A stretch of 64,000 nucleotides of DNA from Hymenobacter sp. BT559. GTDB lineage: Bacteria > Bacteroidota > Bacteroidia > Cytophagales > Hymenobacteraceae. How positions within the stretch are numbered: position 1 is the first letter of the stretch; every line of letters begins with the position of its first letter. Below are positions 37,001 through 45,193 of the stretch, piece by piece. The position numbers and the translations under genes were made by a program. Location: positions 434,001 to 498,000 of the forward strand of contig NZ_JAELXV010000002.1 in the NCBI RefSeq assembly GCF_016427535.1, read 5' to 3'. The notes beneath the pieces were generated by a model that worked only from the letters and a program-made list of their open reading frames with translations, ran no database searches and was not told the origin of the DNA.

Positions 37001-38154
37001 GCGACCTCAACAACCGCAACTACACGCTGTTGGCCGACCCCACCACCCGCCTGGCTTATCCGCGCCAGCGCGTGCTCATTGACTCCATCAACGGCCGCAA
37101 GGTGGCTTCGCTGCAAGTGAGCCTCGACACACTAAAGGCCCTAGGGCAGGTGCGCCTGAGCGGGCACGTAGAAAACAAAAACGTGCTGAACACCAGCTTC
37201 AACGGCACGGCCGACATCACGATTTTTGACAAGCCAACCACCGTGAACACCCTCGGCGACCAGGGTGGTACGCCGGTGCCCGTGCAGGTACAGGAAAACA
37301 TTGTGTACGGTGGCCAGGCCACTGTACGCGCCGGCCGCTTCAGCGTCAAGTTTGTGGTGCCTAAGGATATCAACTACAGCGCGGGCCTGGGCAAAATCAG
37401 CCTCTACGCCGCCGACCTCACCAACCAGGTCGATGCCCAGGGCTACCAACTGGTGCCGGTGGGTGGGGCTGCCAAGGGCGCCGCTACAGACGTTACGCCG
37501 CCCACGGTGCAGCTCTTTATGGACGACGATTCGTTTGTGTCAGGTGGCCTCACTGGGGTCAATAGCCTGCTCCTAGGTAAGCTTTTCGACCTCTCGGGTA
37601 TTAATACCTCCAATGCGGGCGTGGGCCACGAGCTCACGGCTACCCTCGACAACGACCCCGCCAAGCTCGTTGTCATCAACGATTCATATACAGCGGCGGT
37701 CGATGACTTCACCCGCGGCCAGCTGCGCTATAACTATCAAAACTTGGCACCCGGTCCCCACGTGCTCAAAGTAAAAGCCTGGGATACGTACAATAATTCG
37801 GCGGAGGGCAGCGTAGAGTTTATTGCGGCGCAAACGGCCCAGCTCGCCCTCGACCACGTGCTCAACTACCCCAATCCGTTCAGTAACCTTACTACGTTTC
37901 ACTTCGACCACAACAAAGCTGGGCAGGAGTTGGAAGTGCAAGTGCAGATTTTTACGGTGTCGGGCCGGCTCGTTAAAACCTTGCACACTAGCGTTATGGC
38001 CAGCGCATCGCACAACCAAAGCGTGAGCTGGGATGGCCGCGACGACTACAACGACCAACTCGCCCGCGGGGTGTACGTGTACCGAATTAGCGTCCGCTCG
38101 CCGGCCGACCAGCAGACAGTTAGTAAATTTGAAAAATTAGTTCTCCTCAACTAG
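34093..38154 (+). CDS. porU: Type IX secretion system sortase PorU (C25 gingipain-like)
   Basis: 1353 aa. The signal peptide ends at about 24 (MPARAQ). The body carries a C25 cysteine peptidase domain with the catalytic pair H858 in YTGHGGPNG and C892 in VTGTCDLSTYDNPDL. The C-terminal domain (LNYPNPFSNLTTFHF ... GVYVYRISVRS) resembles a T9SS sorting domain and is kept in PorU as part of the mature protein. PorU removes the C-terminal domain from T9SS cargo at the cell surface and attaches the cargo to A-LPS or an equivalent. The directly following gene is porV, its partner in the surface attachment complex. Confidence 0.95.
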   Translation: MQRLFRLFGLLVLLCGWAMPARAQSSGEQTIATRLSWDTYATLALPNGSTRKVPTFQGAYHGTGETVGTLTLRVPGTVAAGAVRDAVYEPFSAADAALLRTATLPAVPGVRVRYGTEARQPVSYALVQPVRRNAQTGQPERLVSFTYAYQLGDASASAARTTAVHTFAPASVLRTGDWFKIGVPTSGIYKLDRTALSNLGLPVASIDPRRIQIYGNATGVLPQANAAPRPDDLVENNVLLVGDNNDGVFDAGEYFLFYAPGPHVWAIDSTSKVPTGFRHINNVYADTAYYFVTVGSTSGRRVPAAAAPAGSPTGAPITTFTDRRFYEHDLTNLLHSGRHWLGERFGAGSAQEFSFNSDNYTNQALADLVPGSTARLRVAVAASSLQSSSFQVSLNGTALPTTLPVAAISTVAFTTVANTYVGNLTTTLPASPTADQRVRLSFSSNDPSATTSGYLDYLELLVQRQLRLSASALEFRSLALRGAGSVGTYALDNATGAQVWEVTNPRRPLAQTLANGSFAAYTDSVREYVAFQPGGTFDTPRLFGKVANQNLHALNTNGTLDLVIVTYPPFRAQAERLAQHRRTYNGLNVAVVTTKEVFNEYASGAQDVTAIRDLMKQVYDRNPNPASRRNYLLLFGDASFDYKSSAFNDRSKEPAWWKSSRLPFGSDANLDPDLYNQNLVPTYESRESFLPVAGNRAYAEGVSSYSSEDYFGLLDDNEGTWAEFDGGRYEACDIGVGRIPVRPPRQRRDQATNDEQARQVVSKLIAYDSTVSFGKWRNRLTLTADDNDPDIGMTFTTESESIFAPALQAAEPAYNIRKNYLDLFPQQSVAAGQRSPAAEAAVNDALNQGSLLIGYTGHGGPNGVTDERLITTASLLALTNQNRLTFFVTGTCDLSTYDNPDLTSAGEAVLTDNATAGAVGLFTTTRVVYSYQNTQLVSAFYTQVLARNAAGDLPYLGNASRLAKVTAAAGDLNNRNYTLLADPTTRLAYPRQRVLIDSINGRKVASLQVSLDTLKALGQVRLSGHVENKNVLNTSFNGTADITIFDKPTTVNTLGDQGGTPVPVQVQENIVYGGQATVRAGRFSVKFVVPKDINYSAGLGKISLYAADLTNQVDAQGYQLVPVGGAAKGAATDVTPPTVQLFMDDDSFVSGGLTGVNSLLLGKLFDLSGINTSNAGVGHELTATLDNDPAKLVVINDSYTAAVDDFTRGQLRYNYQNLAPGPHVLKVKAWDTYNNSAEGSVEFIAAQTAQLALDHVLNYPNPFSNLTTFHFDHNKAGQELEVQVQIFTVSGRLVKTLHTSVMASASHNQSVSWDGRDDYNDQLARGVYVYRISVRSPADQQTVSKFEKLVLLN

Positions 38155-38159
38155 GACGC

Positions 38160-38188
38160 TTGCTTATTCTTTCGCCGTATTATTTTTG
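38160..38188 (+). promoter_or_regulatory. Candidate promoter of porV
   Basis: TTG (38160-38162), 18 bp, then TATTTTTG (38181-38188) matching TAnnTTTG. It starts 6 bp after the porU stop, so porV may be transcribed separately as well as with porU. Confidence 0.5.
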
Positions 38189-38269
38189 TTCTATCGACAC
38201 AGTAATTACTTAATTTTCATATTTCTAACTTTCTATTGCCGCATTAGCAAGCTGTATCATTATACCCTC

Positions 38270-39487
38270 ATGAATTCGACTTTTTCTCGTTCGCTGGCCC
38301 TTGCGCCGGCACTTTTGCTGATGGCCACGGCGGCCATGGCGCAAACTACAAGGGCCGGCATCCGCACCATCACCACGGCGGTACCGATTCTGACCTTGTC
38401 GCCCGATGCCCGCGGCTCGTCCCTAGGGGAGGCAGGCGTGGCAACTTCGCCCGATGCCAACGCGGCGTTCTACAACCCCGGCAAGCTCGGCTTCGTGGAT
38501 TATAAGTACGCGATTTCGCCGTCGTACTCGCCCTGGCTGCGCAAGGTGACCGACGACATGAGCCTGAGCTACCTGTCGGGCTACGCCAAGGTGGGCGACC
38601 GCGGCGCCTTCGCGGCCTCGCTTCTGTATTTCGACCTAGGGTCGATTGACTACACCAACGACCAGAACATTGCGCAGGGTAGCTACAACCCAAAGGAATA
38701 CGCCCTTAGCTTCTCCTACGGCCAGAAGCTGAGCGATAATTTCGGGGTAGGTATCTCAGCGCGTTATGTGCGCTCAAACCTTATCGGAAGCTACGCTAAC
38801 AACGATGCCCAGGCCGGTAATTCCTTCTCAGCCGACCTGGGGGCGTATTACAACAAGGACGTGACCATTGGCGCGGGCGCCTATAACCTGGCGTTTGGTG
38901 CGGCGGTAACCAACATTGGTAATAAGATGGTGTACCGCGACGCCTCTATTCCGAGCTTCCTGCCCACGTCGCTGCGTATAGGCACCGCCATCACCCGTGA
39001 AATAGATGCCTATAATAAGATTACCCTGGCCTTCGACGCTACCAAGCTGCTGGTGCCTTCGCCGTACTACGACGACTCAAAGGGGATAAACGACCCGGCA
39101 GTAGTGGATGCTCGCAATGCGCGCTTGCAGCAGGGCATTGTCTCGGGCATTCTTACTTCGTTCAGCGATGCGCAGGGTGGATTCAAGGAGGAGCTGCAGG
39201 AAATCAATATTGGTGGCGGCCTTGAGTACTGGTATAACAATACCATTGCGGCGCGCGCTGGCTATTACTACGAAAACCCCAGCAAGGGCGGCCGCCAGTA
39301 CCTGTCGTTTGGCCTAGGTGCCCGGTTGTCGGCGTTCGGCGTCGATGGCACGTACCTGGTGCCCAACGCTTCTGCCAACCCGCTGGCCGAAACCATCCGC
39401 ATCTCGCTGCACTTCAACCTCAACAAGCTATCCGACGCCTTTAGCGAAGGTGGCGCGGGGGGCACGCAGGGCTCGCCGGTGAACTAA
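38270..39487 (+). CDS. porV: Type IX secretion system outer-membrane protein PorV
   Basis: 405 aa from ATG 38270. The signal peptide ends AMAQTT (about 24-26). A FadL-like outer-membrane barrel begins with the PorV signature VPILTLSPDARGSSLGEAGVATSPDANAAFYNPGKL (about 40-75) and ends ETIRISLHFNL. PorV shuttles cargo from the translocon to PorU and is needed for attachment. A longer in-frame start (38186) would put a second hydrophobic stretch before the signal peptide and is unlikely. The adjacency to porU supports the call. Confidence 0.93.
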   Translation: MNSTFSRSLALAPALLLMATAAMAQTTRAGIRTITTAVPILTLSPDARGSSLGEAGVATSPDANAAFYNPGKLGFVDYKYAISPSYSPWLRKVTDDMSLSYLSGYAKVGDRGAFAASLLYFDLGSIDYTNDQNIAQGSYNPKEYALSFSYGQKLSDNFGVGISARYVRSNLIGSYANNDAQAGNSFSADLGAYYNKDVTIGAGAYNLAFGAAVTNIGNKMVYRDASIPSFLPTSLRIGTAITREIDAYNKITLAFDATKLLVPSPYYDDSKGINDPAVVDARNARLQQGIVSGILTSFSDAQGGFKEELQEINIGGGLEYWYNNTIAARAGYYYENPSKGGRQYLSFGLGARLSAFGVDGTYLVPNASANPLAETIRISLHFNLNKLSDAFSEGGAGGTQGSPVN

Positions 39488-39523
39488 GCCGCCGTTTTTA
39501 GGTTCTGCCTTAGCAAAAATGTT

Positions 39524-39609
39524 GTCATTGCGAGGAGGAACGACGAAGCAATCGCATCCGAACGACTCGTTTTGGTGTTATTGGCTCGCCGCCCTCCGCG
39601 CAATGACAT
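39524..39609. repeat. REP-like inverted repeat, family A
   Basis: It starts TGTCATTGCGAGGAGG and ends CGCGCAATGACAT. The arms are imperfect but share the GCGAGGAGnnACGACGAAGCAA core with 2421-2519. It lies between porV and the M16 gene. Confidence 0.7.
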
Positions 39610-39653
39610 TTTTTGTGTAGCGTAGCTTATCGTTTTCTATTATACTTCTTCCC

Positions 39654-40940
39654 TTGCTTTCCGTGCTAAACCGCCTGCTGCCCCCGCCTACCCACCCGCT
39701 TACCAATATTACGTTACCCACGCCTACCGTTAGCCACCTGCCCAATGGCGCCCGGCTGCACCTGCTGGCCAATGCCGCCCAGCCCGTGCTACGCCTGCAA
39801 GTGGTACTGACTGCTGGCAAGTACCATGAGCCGTCGCCGAGCTTGGCGCAGCTCACGGCCCGCATGCTCACCGAGGGTACGGCCACGCGCACGGCCCGCC
39901 AGATTGCCGACGAGGTGGCCTTCTACGGGGCGTCGCTCGATTGCGAAGCCGGCGCCGACCACGCCACCCTTACGCTTTACTGCCTGGCGCGGCACCTGCC
40001 CACGCTGCTGCCGTTGGTGCAGGAGGTGTTAGCCGCGCCTACCTTTCCTGAGCATGAGCTGCAGCAAATGAAAACCCGCATCAGCCAGAATATGCGGGTT
40101 GAGCGCCAAAAAACCAGCTTCCGGGCCAGCGAAGAGTTCAACCGCCAGTTATTTGGGGAGGAGTCGCCCTACGGCCGGTCGTTTGATGAAGCTTCCTTTT
40201 CGACTATCACCGCCGACCAACTGCGGGCTTTTCATGCGGCAGTCTACGGGCCGGCAGGCGCCGAGATTTTCCTGAGCGGCGATGTGGACGCCTACGCCGC
40301 GGGCGTGGCCGAGCTACTGGGGCAGTGGCAGGCAGATAGTGCGGCTGCCCAACCCCTCGCGGCGCCCCCCGCCGACAGCTACCCCACGGGCCTAGTCACG
40401 GTACCCGTTGAGGGCAGCATTCAGGCGTCGGTGCGGATGGGGCGGCGTTGGCCGGCCCTCACCGAGGCCCAAACGCCCGAGTTGCTGCTGCTGGTGAAGG
40501 TCCTAGGTGGGTATTTTGGCTCGCGCCTGATGAAGAACATCCGGGAGGACAAGGGCTATACCTATGGCATCCACGCCAGCGTGGTGGCCCGCGAGCAGGC
40601 TACAGTACTGGTCATCGGCACCGATGTCAACGGCGACCGCGCTGACGCCACTCGCCAAGAAATAGCTTACGAACTGGAGCGCCTGCAAAACGAGTTGCTG
40701 GATGAGGACGAGCTCGAAACCGTGAAAAACTACACCCTAGGCAAGCTGCTGGGCGAAACCGCCACTGTTTTTGAGCAAGCCGACAAGTACCGCCACATCA
40801 CGCTACACGGCCTGCGCCCCGACTACTACCAGCACCTTGCGCGCCAAACCCAGGCCGCCACAGCCGCCGACCTGCAGGCCTTGGCCCGCACCTACCTCAG
40901 CCCCGCCGACATGCTGGCTGTGGTAGCAGGCGGCGCCTAG
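39654..40940 (+). CDS. M16 family protein without zinc motif
   Basis: 428 aa, TTG start (GTG at 39663 is also possible). Two M16 half-domains are clear; the second has GGYFGSRLMKNIREDKGYTYGIHAS (about 283-307) with the conserved Arg/Tyr substrate-binding pair. In the first half, where active M16 peptidases have HxxEH, the aligned region reads SLAQLTARMLTEG. So there is no inverzincin site. It is likely a non-catalytic partner subunit, but no active M16 partner is in the window. There is no signal peptide at this start. Its TAG stop is inside a CCTAGG site. Confidence 0.85.
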   Translation: MLSVLNRLLPPPTHPLTNITLPTPTVSHLPNGARLHLLANAAQPVLRLQVVLTAGKYHEPSPSLAQLTARMLTEGTATRTARQIADEVAFYGASLDCEAGADHATLTLYCLARHLPTLLPLVQEVLAAPTFPEHELQQMKTRISQNMRVERQKTSFRASEEFNRQLFGEESPYGRSFDEASFSTITADQLRAFHAAVYGPAGAEIFLSGDVDAYAAGVAELLGQWQADSAAAQPLAAPPADSYPTGLVTVPVEGSIQASVRMGRRWPALTEAQTPELLLLVKVLGGYFGSRLMKNIREDKGYTYGIHASVVAREQATVLVIGTDVNGDRADATRQEIAYELERLQNELLDEDELETVKNYTLGKLLGETATVFEQADKYRHITLHGLRPDYYQHLARQTQAATAADLQALARTYLSPADMLAVVAGGA

Positions 40941-40960
40941 GTAGGTGCTAAGTAAAGTAA

Positions 40961-41005
40961 AAAATAAGAGCCCGGCCGTGCAGCTATGCACACGGCCGGG
41001 CTCTT
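40961..41005. terminator. Bidirectional intrinsic terminator
   Basis: AAGAGCCCGGCCGTG pairs with CACGGCCGGGCTCTT across a 10-nt loop. It lies between the convergent M16 gene and the CZB-like gene. Confidence 0.85.
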
Positions 41006-41021
41006 GGCGTAGTGGGCCTTC

Positions 41022-41378
41022 TTACTCAACCACCGCTTTTTCTAGCGATTGGAGTAGCTCTTCCATTTTGTCAGCGTAGTTGTTAACGGTAGAGAGGCCA
41101 GTGCGCGCCTCCTCAATCTGACCGCGTTGGTACTGGGTCACGAGGGCCTGGCCCGCCTGGAGGGTGGCTTGTAGGTTCTGTTCCATTGCGCGTACTTCGG
41201 GCCGGGTGCTGTACTGCGGCTTCACTACGGTAGCGAGCCACTGGCCGAAGGGGTTTTCGGCCAGCGAAAACAACGACGCATCGGCTTCGCGCACGCCGTA
41301 GAGCACCGAGCGCAAACGCGATTTAAAGAGAACTTGCTTAATTCTGGCTTGTTGAAAATCCAGCGTTGAGAGAGCCAT
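41022..41378 (-). CDS. Degenerate CZB-like small protein
   Basis: 118 aa, all-alpha. The order ARIKQVLFKSRLRSVLYG, LAENPFGQWLATV and EVRAMEQNLQATLQAGQ, then IEEA, follows the chemoreceptor zinc-binding (CZB) domain. However, the expected His and Cys zinc ligands are replaced by Gln, Phe, Asn and Glu. So it may be a CZB relative that no longer binds zinc, or only a similar helical bundle. It sits downstream of a PAS-PAS gene in a signalling block, which supports a sensory role. The family call is tentative. Confidence 0.55.
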   Translation of the reverse strand: MALSTLDFQQARIKQVLFKSRLRSVLYGVREADASLFSLAENPFGQWLATVVKPQYSTRPEVRAMEQNLQATLQAGQALVTQYQRGQIEEARTGLSTVNNYADKMEELLQSLEKAVVE

Positions 41379-41465
41379 GCTAAGCAGGTGGCGGCCCTAG
41401 GTAGGGCAACCGGAATAACAAGATAGAGAAGACAGTTTTACCGGGCGGCAAAGGTGGCAGCTTGG

Positions 41466-42560
41466 TTAGCTGGGCGTGGCAGGCGGCGGGCTGCCCGGCA
41501 CGGTAGCAAGCGGGTTGAGGGGCGGTAGCTTAACCAGGGCCTCGTTCATTGATTGAATCTCGGCATTAGCAGCCCATACCTCTGTGTTGATTGCTACCAG
41601 CTGCTGGTTGAGGGTTTGCAGGTGCTGCTCACTTTTCTCTAGCTTCTGGCGGCTCACTACCTGCGTGGTTACCTCATACGCAAATACCAGAATACCGTCG
41701 ATGTCGCCTGCCCCATTGCGCGTGGCCTGGTACACAAAGTTGTAGTAGTTGTTGCCCAGCGTACCGGTGTTAGCGTGGTCGAGCTGCACCAGCATTTCAT
41801 TGGCGTAGAACGACTTGCCGGTGCTGTATACCTCGTCGAGCAGCCCAAAGATGGGCTGGCCGGCCAGCTCGGGCATGGCCTGGCTGATGGGCAGGCCCTG
41901 AATGGGCCGGTCGCCCACCAGCTGCTGATACAGCGGATTGACCAGCCGAAACACGTGCTCCGGGCCTTCGAAGTAGCAAATCAGGGCCGGGGCTTGCATC
42001 AGTAGGTCGTGTAGGCGCTGGCGCTGGGCTTCGGCGTCGGCCTGGGCAGCGCGCACCTGCTGGGTGCGCTCGGCTACGCGGACCTCTAGGTCGCGGTTGG
42101 CTTGCTCCACAACCTGGCGCGACAGCACCTGGTCGGTCACGTCGTTGGCAAAGACCAGAATGCCGTCGATGTTGTTGTCTTCGTTGTAGCGAGCCTGGTA
42201 CGTAAAGTTGAAGTACATATCCTCGACCTGCCCGTTGTCGGCGCGGGCCAGGGGTACCAGCAGCTCACGGCCCTCAAATGTTTCGCCCGTTTCGTACACC
42301 CGGCGCAAGATGCCAGGAATGGCTTGGTCGGCCAGCTCAGGCAGCGCGGCTACCAGGGGCTTGCCCAGCAGGTGCCGGCCGGGAAACAGCCGCTGGTAGG
42401 CGGGGTTCACAAGCTCGTACACAAAGTCGGGCCCGTCGAGAATGCAGATAGGGGAGGGCGCCTGCTGAAAGAAGCGCTCGAGGCGCGCCTGGGCACGCTG
42501 GCGCAGTACTTCGGTGGCAGCTGCTTGCAACGGGGTAGCTACTTCTTGAGGAGAGGTCAT
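41466..42560 (-). CDS. PAS-PAS domain protein without kinase output
   Basis: 364 aa from ATG 42560. Two clear PAS domains (about 28-140 and 175-300), both starting with a FFQQAPSPICIL/LLMQAPALICYF-like block, are separated by a short coiled coil, EQANRDLEVRVAERTQQV. After the second there is a helix and a Pro-rich tail, but no histidine kinase, GGDEF or regulator domain. It may act as a partner or decoy for the PAS kinase at 43501-45102. It lies downstream of the response-regulator gene on the same strand, with a hairpin between. Confidence 0.85.
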   Translation of the reverse strand: MTSPQEVATPLQAAATEVLRQRAQARLERFFQQAPSPICILDGPDFVYELVNPAYQRLFPGRHLLGKPLVAALPELADQAIPGILRRVYETGETFEGRELLVPLARADNGQVEDMYFNFTYQARYNEDNNIDGILVFANDVTDQVLSRQVVEQANRDLEVRVAERTQQVRAAQADAEAQRQRLHDLLMQAPALICYFEGPEHVFRLVNPLYQQLVGDRPIQGLPISQAMPELAGQPIFGLLDEVYSTGKSFYANEMLVQLDHANTGTLGNNYYNFVYQATRNGAGDIDGILVFAYEVTTQVVSRQKLEKSEQHLQTLNQQLVAINTEVWAANAEIQSMNEALVKLPPLNPLATVPGSPPPATPS

Positions 42561-42614
42561 CCAGAAAACCAATTAAGCGAGGCAATGGCCAGCTATAATC
42601 GGCCGGCGCTACAC

Positions 42615-42645
42615 AAAAAGCAGGCCAGTACCTAGTGGCCTGCTA
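42615..42645 (-). terminator. Hairpin with T-run between regulator and PAS-PAS genes
   Basis: On the minus strand AGCAGGCCA pairs with TGGCCTGCT across 8 nt, followed by TTTT. It would end the kinase-regulator message. A TATCTTTG element at 42652-42659 lies just before it, so a PAS-PAS transcript could begin with this hairpin. Confidence 0.6.
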
Positions 42646-42651
42646 GTGTAG

Positions 42652-42659
42652 CAAAGATA
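42652..42659 (-). promoter_or_regulatory. Candidate -7 element before PAS-PAS gene
   Basis: TATCTTTG on the minus strand, 92 bp before the PAS-PAS ATG and immediately upstream of the terminator-like hairpin. Confidence 0.4.
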
Positions 42660-42692
42660 CGCGCCCGCGGGCCGCTGGGTAGCTTAGGTTCG

Positions 42693-43346
42693 CTACTGTA
42701 GCACGCCTTGGCTCATTGCCAGCTTGATAAGCGCAGCCGCATTGCGGGCTTGGCTTTTTTCGAGCATGTTCTGGCGGTGCGTTTCGATGGTGCGCTTGCT
42801 CGTAAATAGCTTGTCAGCTATCTCGCTGGTAGTGAGACCTTCAGATAATAGGTGCAGTACCTCAGTTTCGCGGCGCGAAAAATTATAGGGATTGCGGGTG
42901 GGCTTGGCAGCAGCTGCGGGGTCGATATTAAGCAAAGCTTTGTCGAGCATGCGCAGGCTTAGCTCGTTGCAGAGATACTGCCGGCCCGCTGCCACCGTCT
43001 GAATGGCCAATACCAATTCGCTTATCTCGTCATTCTTGAGGGCGTAGCCGCAGGCGCCGGCTTCAAACAGCTGGCCCACGTAGCGCTCGTGCAGCAACAT
43101 CGACAATACCAATACCCTAACCTCAGGAAACTCGACGCGCAGGCGCTGGGTGGTGGCTAGCCCGTCGAGCACGGGCATGTTGAGGTCGAGCAGCACTACA
43201 TCGGCCGGGGCCGCTGGTAGGCGGTCGAGTAGTTCCTGGCCGTGGCTGGCTTCGCCCACTATTTGCAGGTCGGCCTCACGCGAGAGTAGGGCACGGAGGC
43301 CGTCGCGCATGATGGCATGGTCGTCAACCAAAAACAGACGAATCAT
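42693..43346 (-). CDS. NarL/FixJ-type response regulator
   Basis: 217 aa from ATG 43346 (MIRLFLVDDHAIMRDGL). The receiver domain has D8, D9 and the phosphoacceptor D54 (VVLLDLNMPV). A LuxR-type helix-turn-helix follows at about 150-210 (SRRETEVLHLLSEGLTTSEIADKLFTSKRTIETH). It is the likely target of the HisKA_3-type kinase encoded just upstream on the same strand. It regulates unknown promoters. Confidence 0.93.
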   Translation of the reverse strand: MIRLFLVDDHAIMRDGLRALLSREADLQIVGEASHGQELLDRLPAAPADVVLLDLNMPVLDGLATTQRLRVEFPEVRVLVLSMLLHERYVGQLFEAGACGYALKNDEISELVLAIQTVAAGRQYLCNELSLRMLDKALLNIDPAAAAKPTRNPYNFSRRETEVLHLLSEGLTTSEIADKLFTSKRTIETHRQNMLEKSQARNAAALIKLAMSQGVLQ

Positions 43347-43500
43347 AGGTGGGTGCTGCAACAGCGTTGAGTACTTCGCGGTATTGGCGTAGAGCGGCAG
43401 TACTATAGACGCAGATTGTGGCTCCTAGGATGCTTGCAGGCCGAAAAATGGCTGTTGAGGCTGCGCCACAGACAGGGATAACCTAGTCTGTAGGTAGGCG

Positions 43501-45102
43501 CTAGCTGGGCAGTGGCAGCGAGATAGCGATGCAGGTCCGGCCTGGCTGAGAGTCGAGCTGCAGCGTGCCATTGAGCAGGCGCACCCGGTCTTGCAGCGCT
43601 TGCCAGCCCAGGCCTTTGCCCTGCGAATCGGCCGCGAAGCCAATGCCGTTGTCTTCGGCACGCAGCTCCAGGGCCTGGCCATCGGCACGGAGGCTAAGCT
43701 TGGCCTGGGTGGCGTGGGCGTGCTTCACGATGTTATTGGCTAGCTCCTGGGCCATGCGGTAGATGGCTACGGTGAGGTGCGACGGCAGGCCATCGGGTAC
43801 GTCGGCGAAGTGGCAGGTCAGGCGCAGGGGCGCGATGCTGTAGTCGGCGCAAATGTCCTGAATGGCGGCTTCCAGCCCGAAGTCTTCGAGGGTGCGCGGC
43901 ACTAGCTCGTGGGCTAGGGTGCGGGTTTGGGTGATGGCCGAGGCCAGCAGGTTGGCTACCTTCAGCTGGGCCTGGGCAAAGACCTTGGGGTCTTGCTGGC
44001 ACTGCTCGGCTTCGAACTGCTCTAGGCTGAGCTTGGCGGCGTAGAGCAGTTGCGCCAAGCCATTGTGCAGGCTTTCGGCAATGCGGCGCTTCTCGCTTTC
44101 TTCGGCGGCCAGCACGGCCTGCGCTAGCTGCTGCTGCTGGTCGAGCTTGGCTTGCTGCATGCGCTTGAGGTCTGTGATGTCGCGCCAGGTGCCGTGCACC
44201 AGCGCCTGGCCGTTTACCAAGATGGGGCTAAAGGCTATTTCATCCCAGACTATTTGGCCGGCCGAGTCGTAGCGCGCCCACTCGAGGCGGCACCACCCCT
44301 CGGTGGGGACCCGCGTTAGGCAGTGGCCGAGTAGGTCTATCGAGCGCCGGCCATCGGGCTGGTACTCGGGCCAGAACTCGGCTACGTGGTGGCCTACTAC
44401 CTGCTGGCGGTGGGTACGGCGCAGCATCCACAGGGCAGCGTCGTTCACGTCCACAAAGCGGTGGTGGTCGAGCAGCAGCATGCCATCGCGGCTTTGCTCG
44501 AAAGTGGCCCGGAAGCGCGCCTCGCTGCGGGCCAGCTCGTCGCGTGCTTCGCGGCTAGCCGTCACGTCGAGCAGCACTAGGCGGTAGGTAAGCTCCTGCC
44601 CCAGCCCCGAAGTGGTAGCCAGGCCATCGACCTGCGCCACAAACGGCGACTCGTCGCGGCGGTGCATCAGTATCTCGCAGCTAAACCGCTGGCCGGGGTT
44701 AGCCTGGAGGCGGGCCAGAAACTCGGCTAGCTGCGTGCGCTCGGGCAGGGGCATAAACACAGCTAGCCGCCGGCCTAGCAGCTGCTCGTGCGTGGCGCCC
44801 AGCAGCTGGGCCGTTTGCTGGTTGAGCTGCTCAATGGTGCCCGTAGCGGCTAGAGTGCAGTAGCCCACCGGCGCAAAGTCGTACAGGTCTAGGTACTGGG
44901 TGTAGCTATTAGCGGCTTCGGTCTGGGCTATCAGCAATTCCTCGTACTGCATCTCCAGTTCCAGTTGGTGCACTTGCAGCTCTTGCATCAGGAGCTGCAT
45001 GCCGGGCGCCTCCTCGGCGGGCAGCGCCGCCACCGACAGGCGCCGGCGCTCGGCGCGGGCTCGCAGGTCTTGCAGCGCTGTGTGGGGGTCAGGAGGAATC
45101 AT
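43501..45102 (-). CDS. PAS-domain sensor histidine kinase (HisKA_3 type)
   Basis: 533 aa from ATG 45102. An N-terminal coiled coil (LQVHQLELEMQYEELL) is followed by two PAS domains (about 72-190 and 195-318) and a HisKA_3 helix with H346 in RRIAESLHNGLAQLLYAAKL. The ATPase domain has the N-box ANNIVKHAHA and DNGIGF. The residue after the His is Asn, where HisKA_3 kinases usually have Asp. There are no membrane helices, so it is a soluble sensor. It pairs with the NarL-type regulator downstream and follows the CheB-CheR-PAS gene. Confidence 0.9.
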   Translation of the reverse strand: MIPPDPHTALQDLRARAERRRLSVAALPAEEAPGMQLLMQELQVHQLELEMQYEELLIAQTEAANSYTQYLDLYDFAPVGYCTLAATGTIEQLNQQTAQLLGATHEQLLGRRLAVFMPLPERTQLAEFLARLQANPGQRFSCEILMHRRDESPFVAQVDGLATTSGLGQELTYRLVLLDVTASREARDELARSEARFRATFEQSRDGMLLLDHHRFVDVNDAALWMLRRTHRQQVVGHHVAEFWPEYQPDGRRSIDLLGHCLTRVPTEGWCRLEWARYDSAGQIVWDEIAFSPILVNGQALVHGTWRDITDLKRMQQAKLDQQQQLAQAVLAAEESEKRRIAESLHNGLAQLLYAAKLSLEQFEAEQCQQDPKVFAQAQLKVANLLASAITQTRTLAHELVPRTLEDFGLEAAIQDICADYSIAPLRLTCHFADVPDGLPSHLTVAIYRMAQELANNIVKHAHATQAKLSLRADGQALELRAEDNGIGFAADSQGKGLGWQALQDRVRLLNGTLQLDSQPGRTCIAISLPLPS

Positions 45103-45193
45103 GGGCCAACTGCAACAGGGATGAAGTACAAGATTAAGCTCAGGCAATAAGGGCTACAAGCTCAGGCATTGCAATGATGTCATAGGCAGCTGT

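Noticed and set aside
45120..45170. Direct repeat AAGCTCAGGCA (two copies) before the PAS kinase start
   Set aside because: Only two copies, no defined spacing to a promoter element; too little to call a site.
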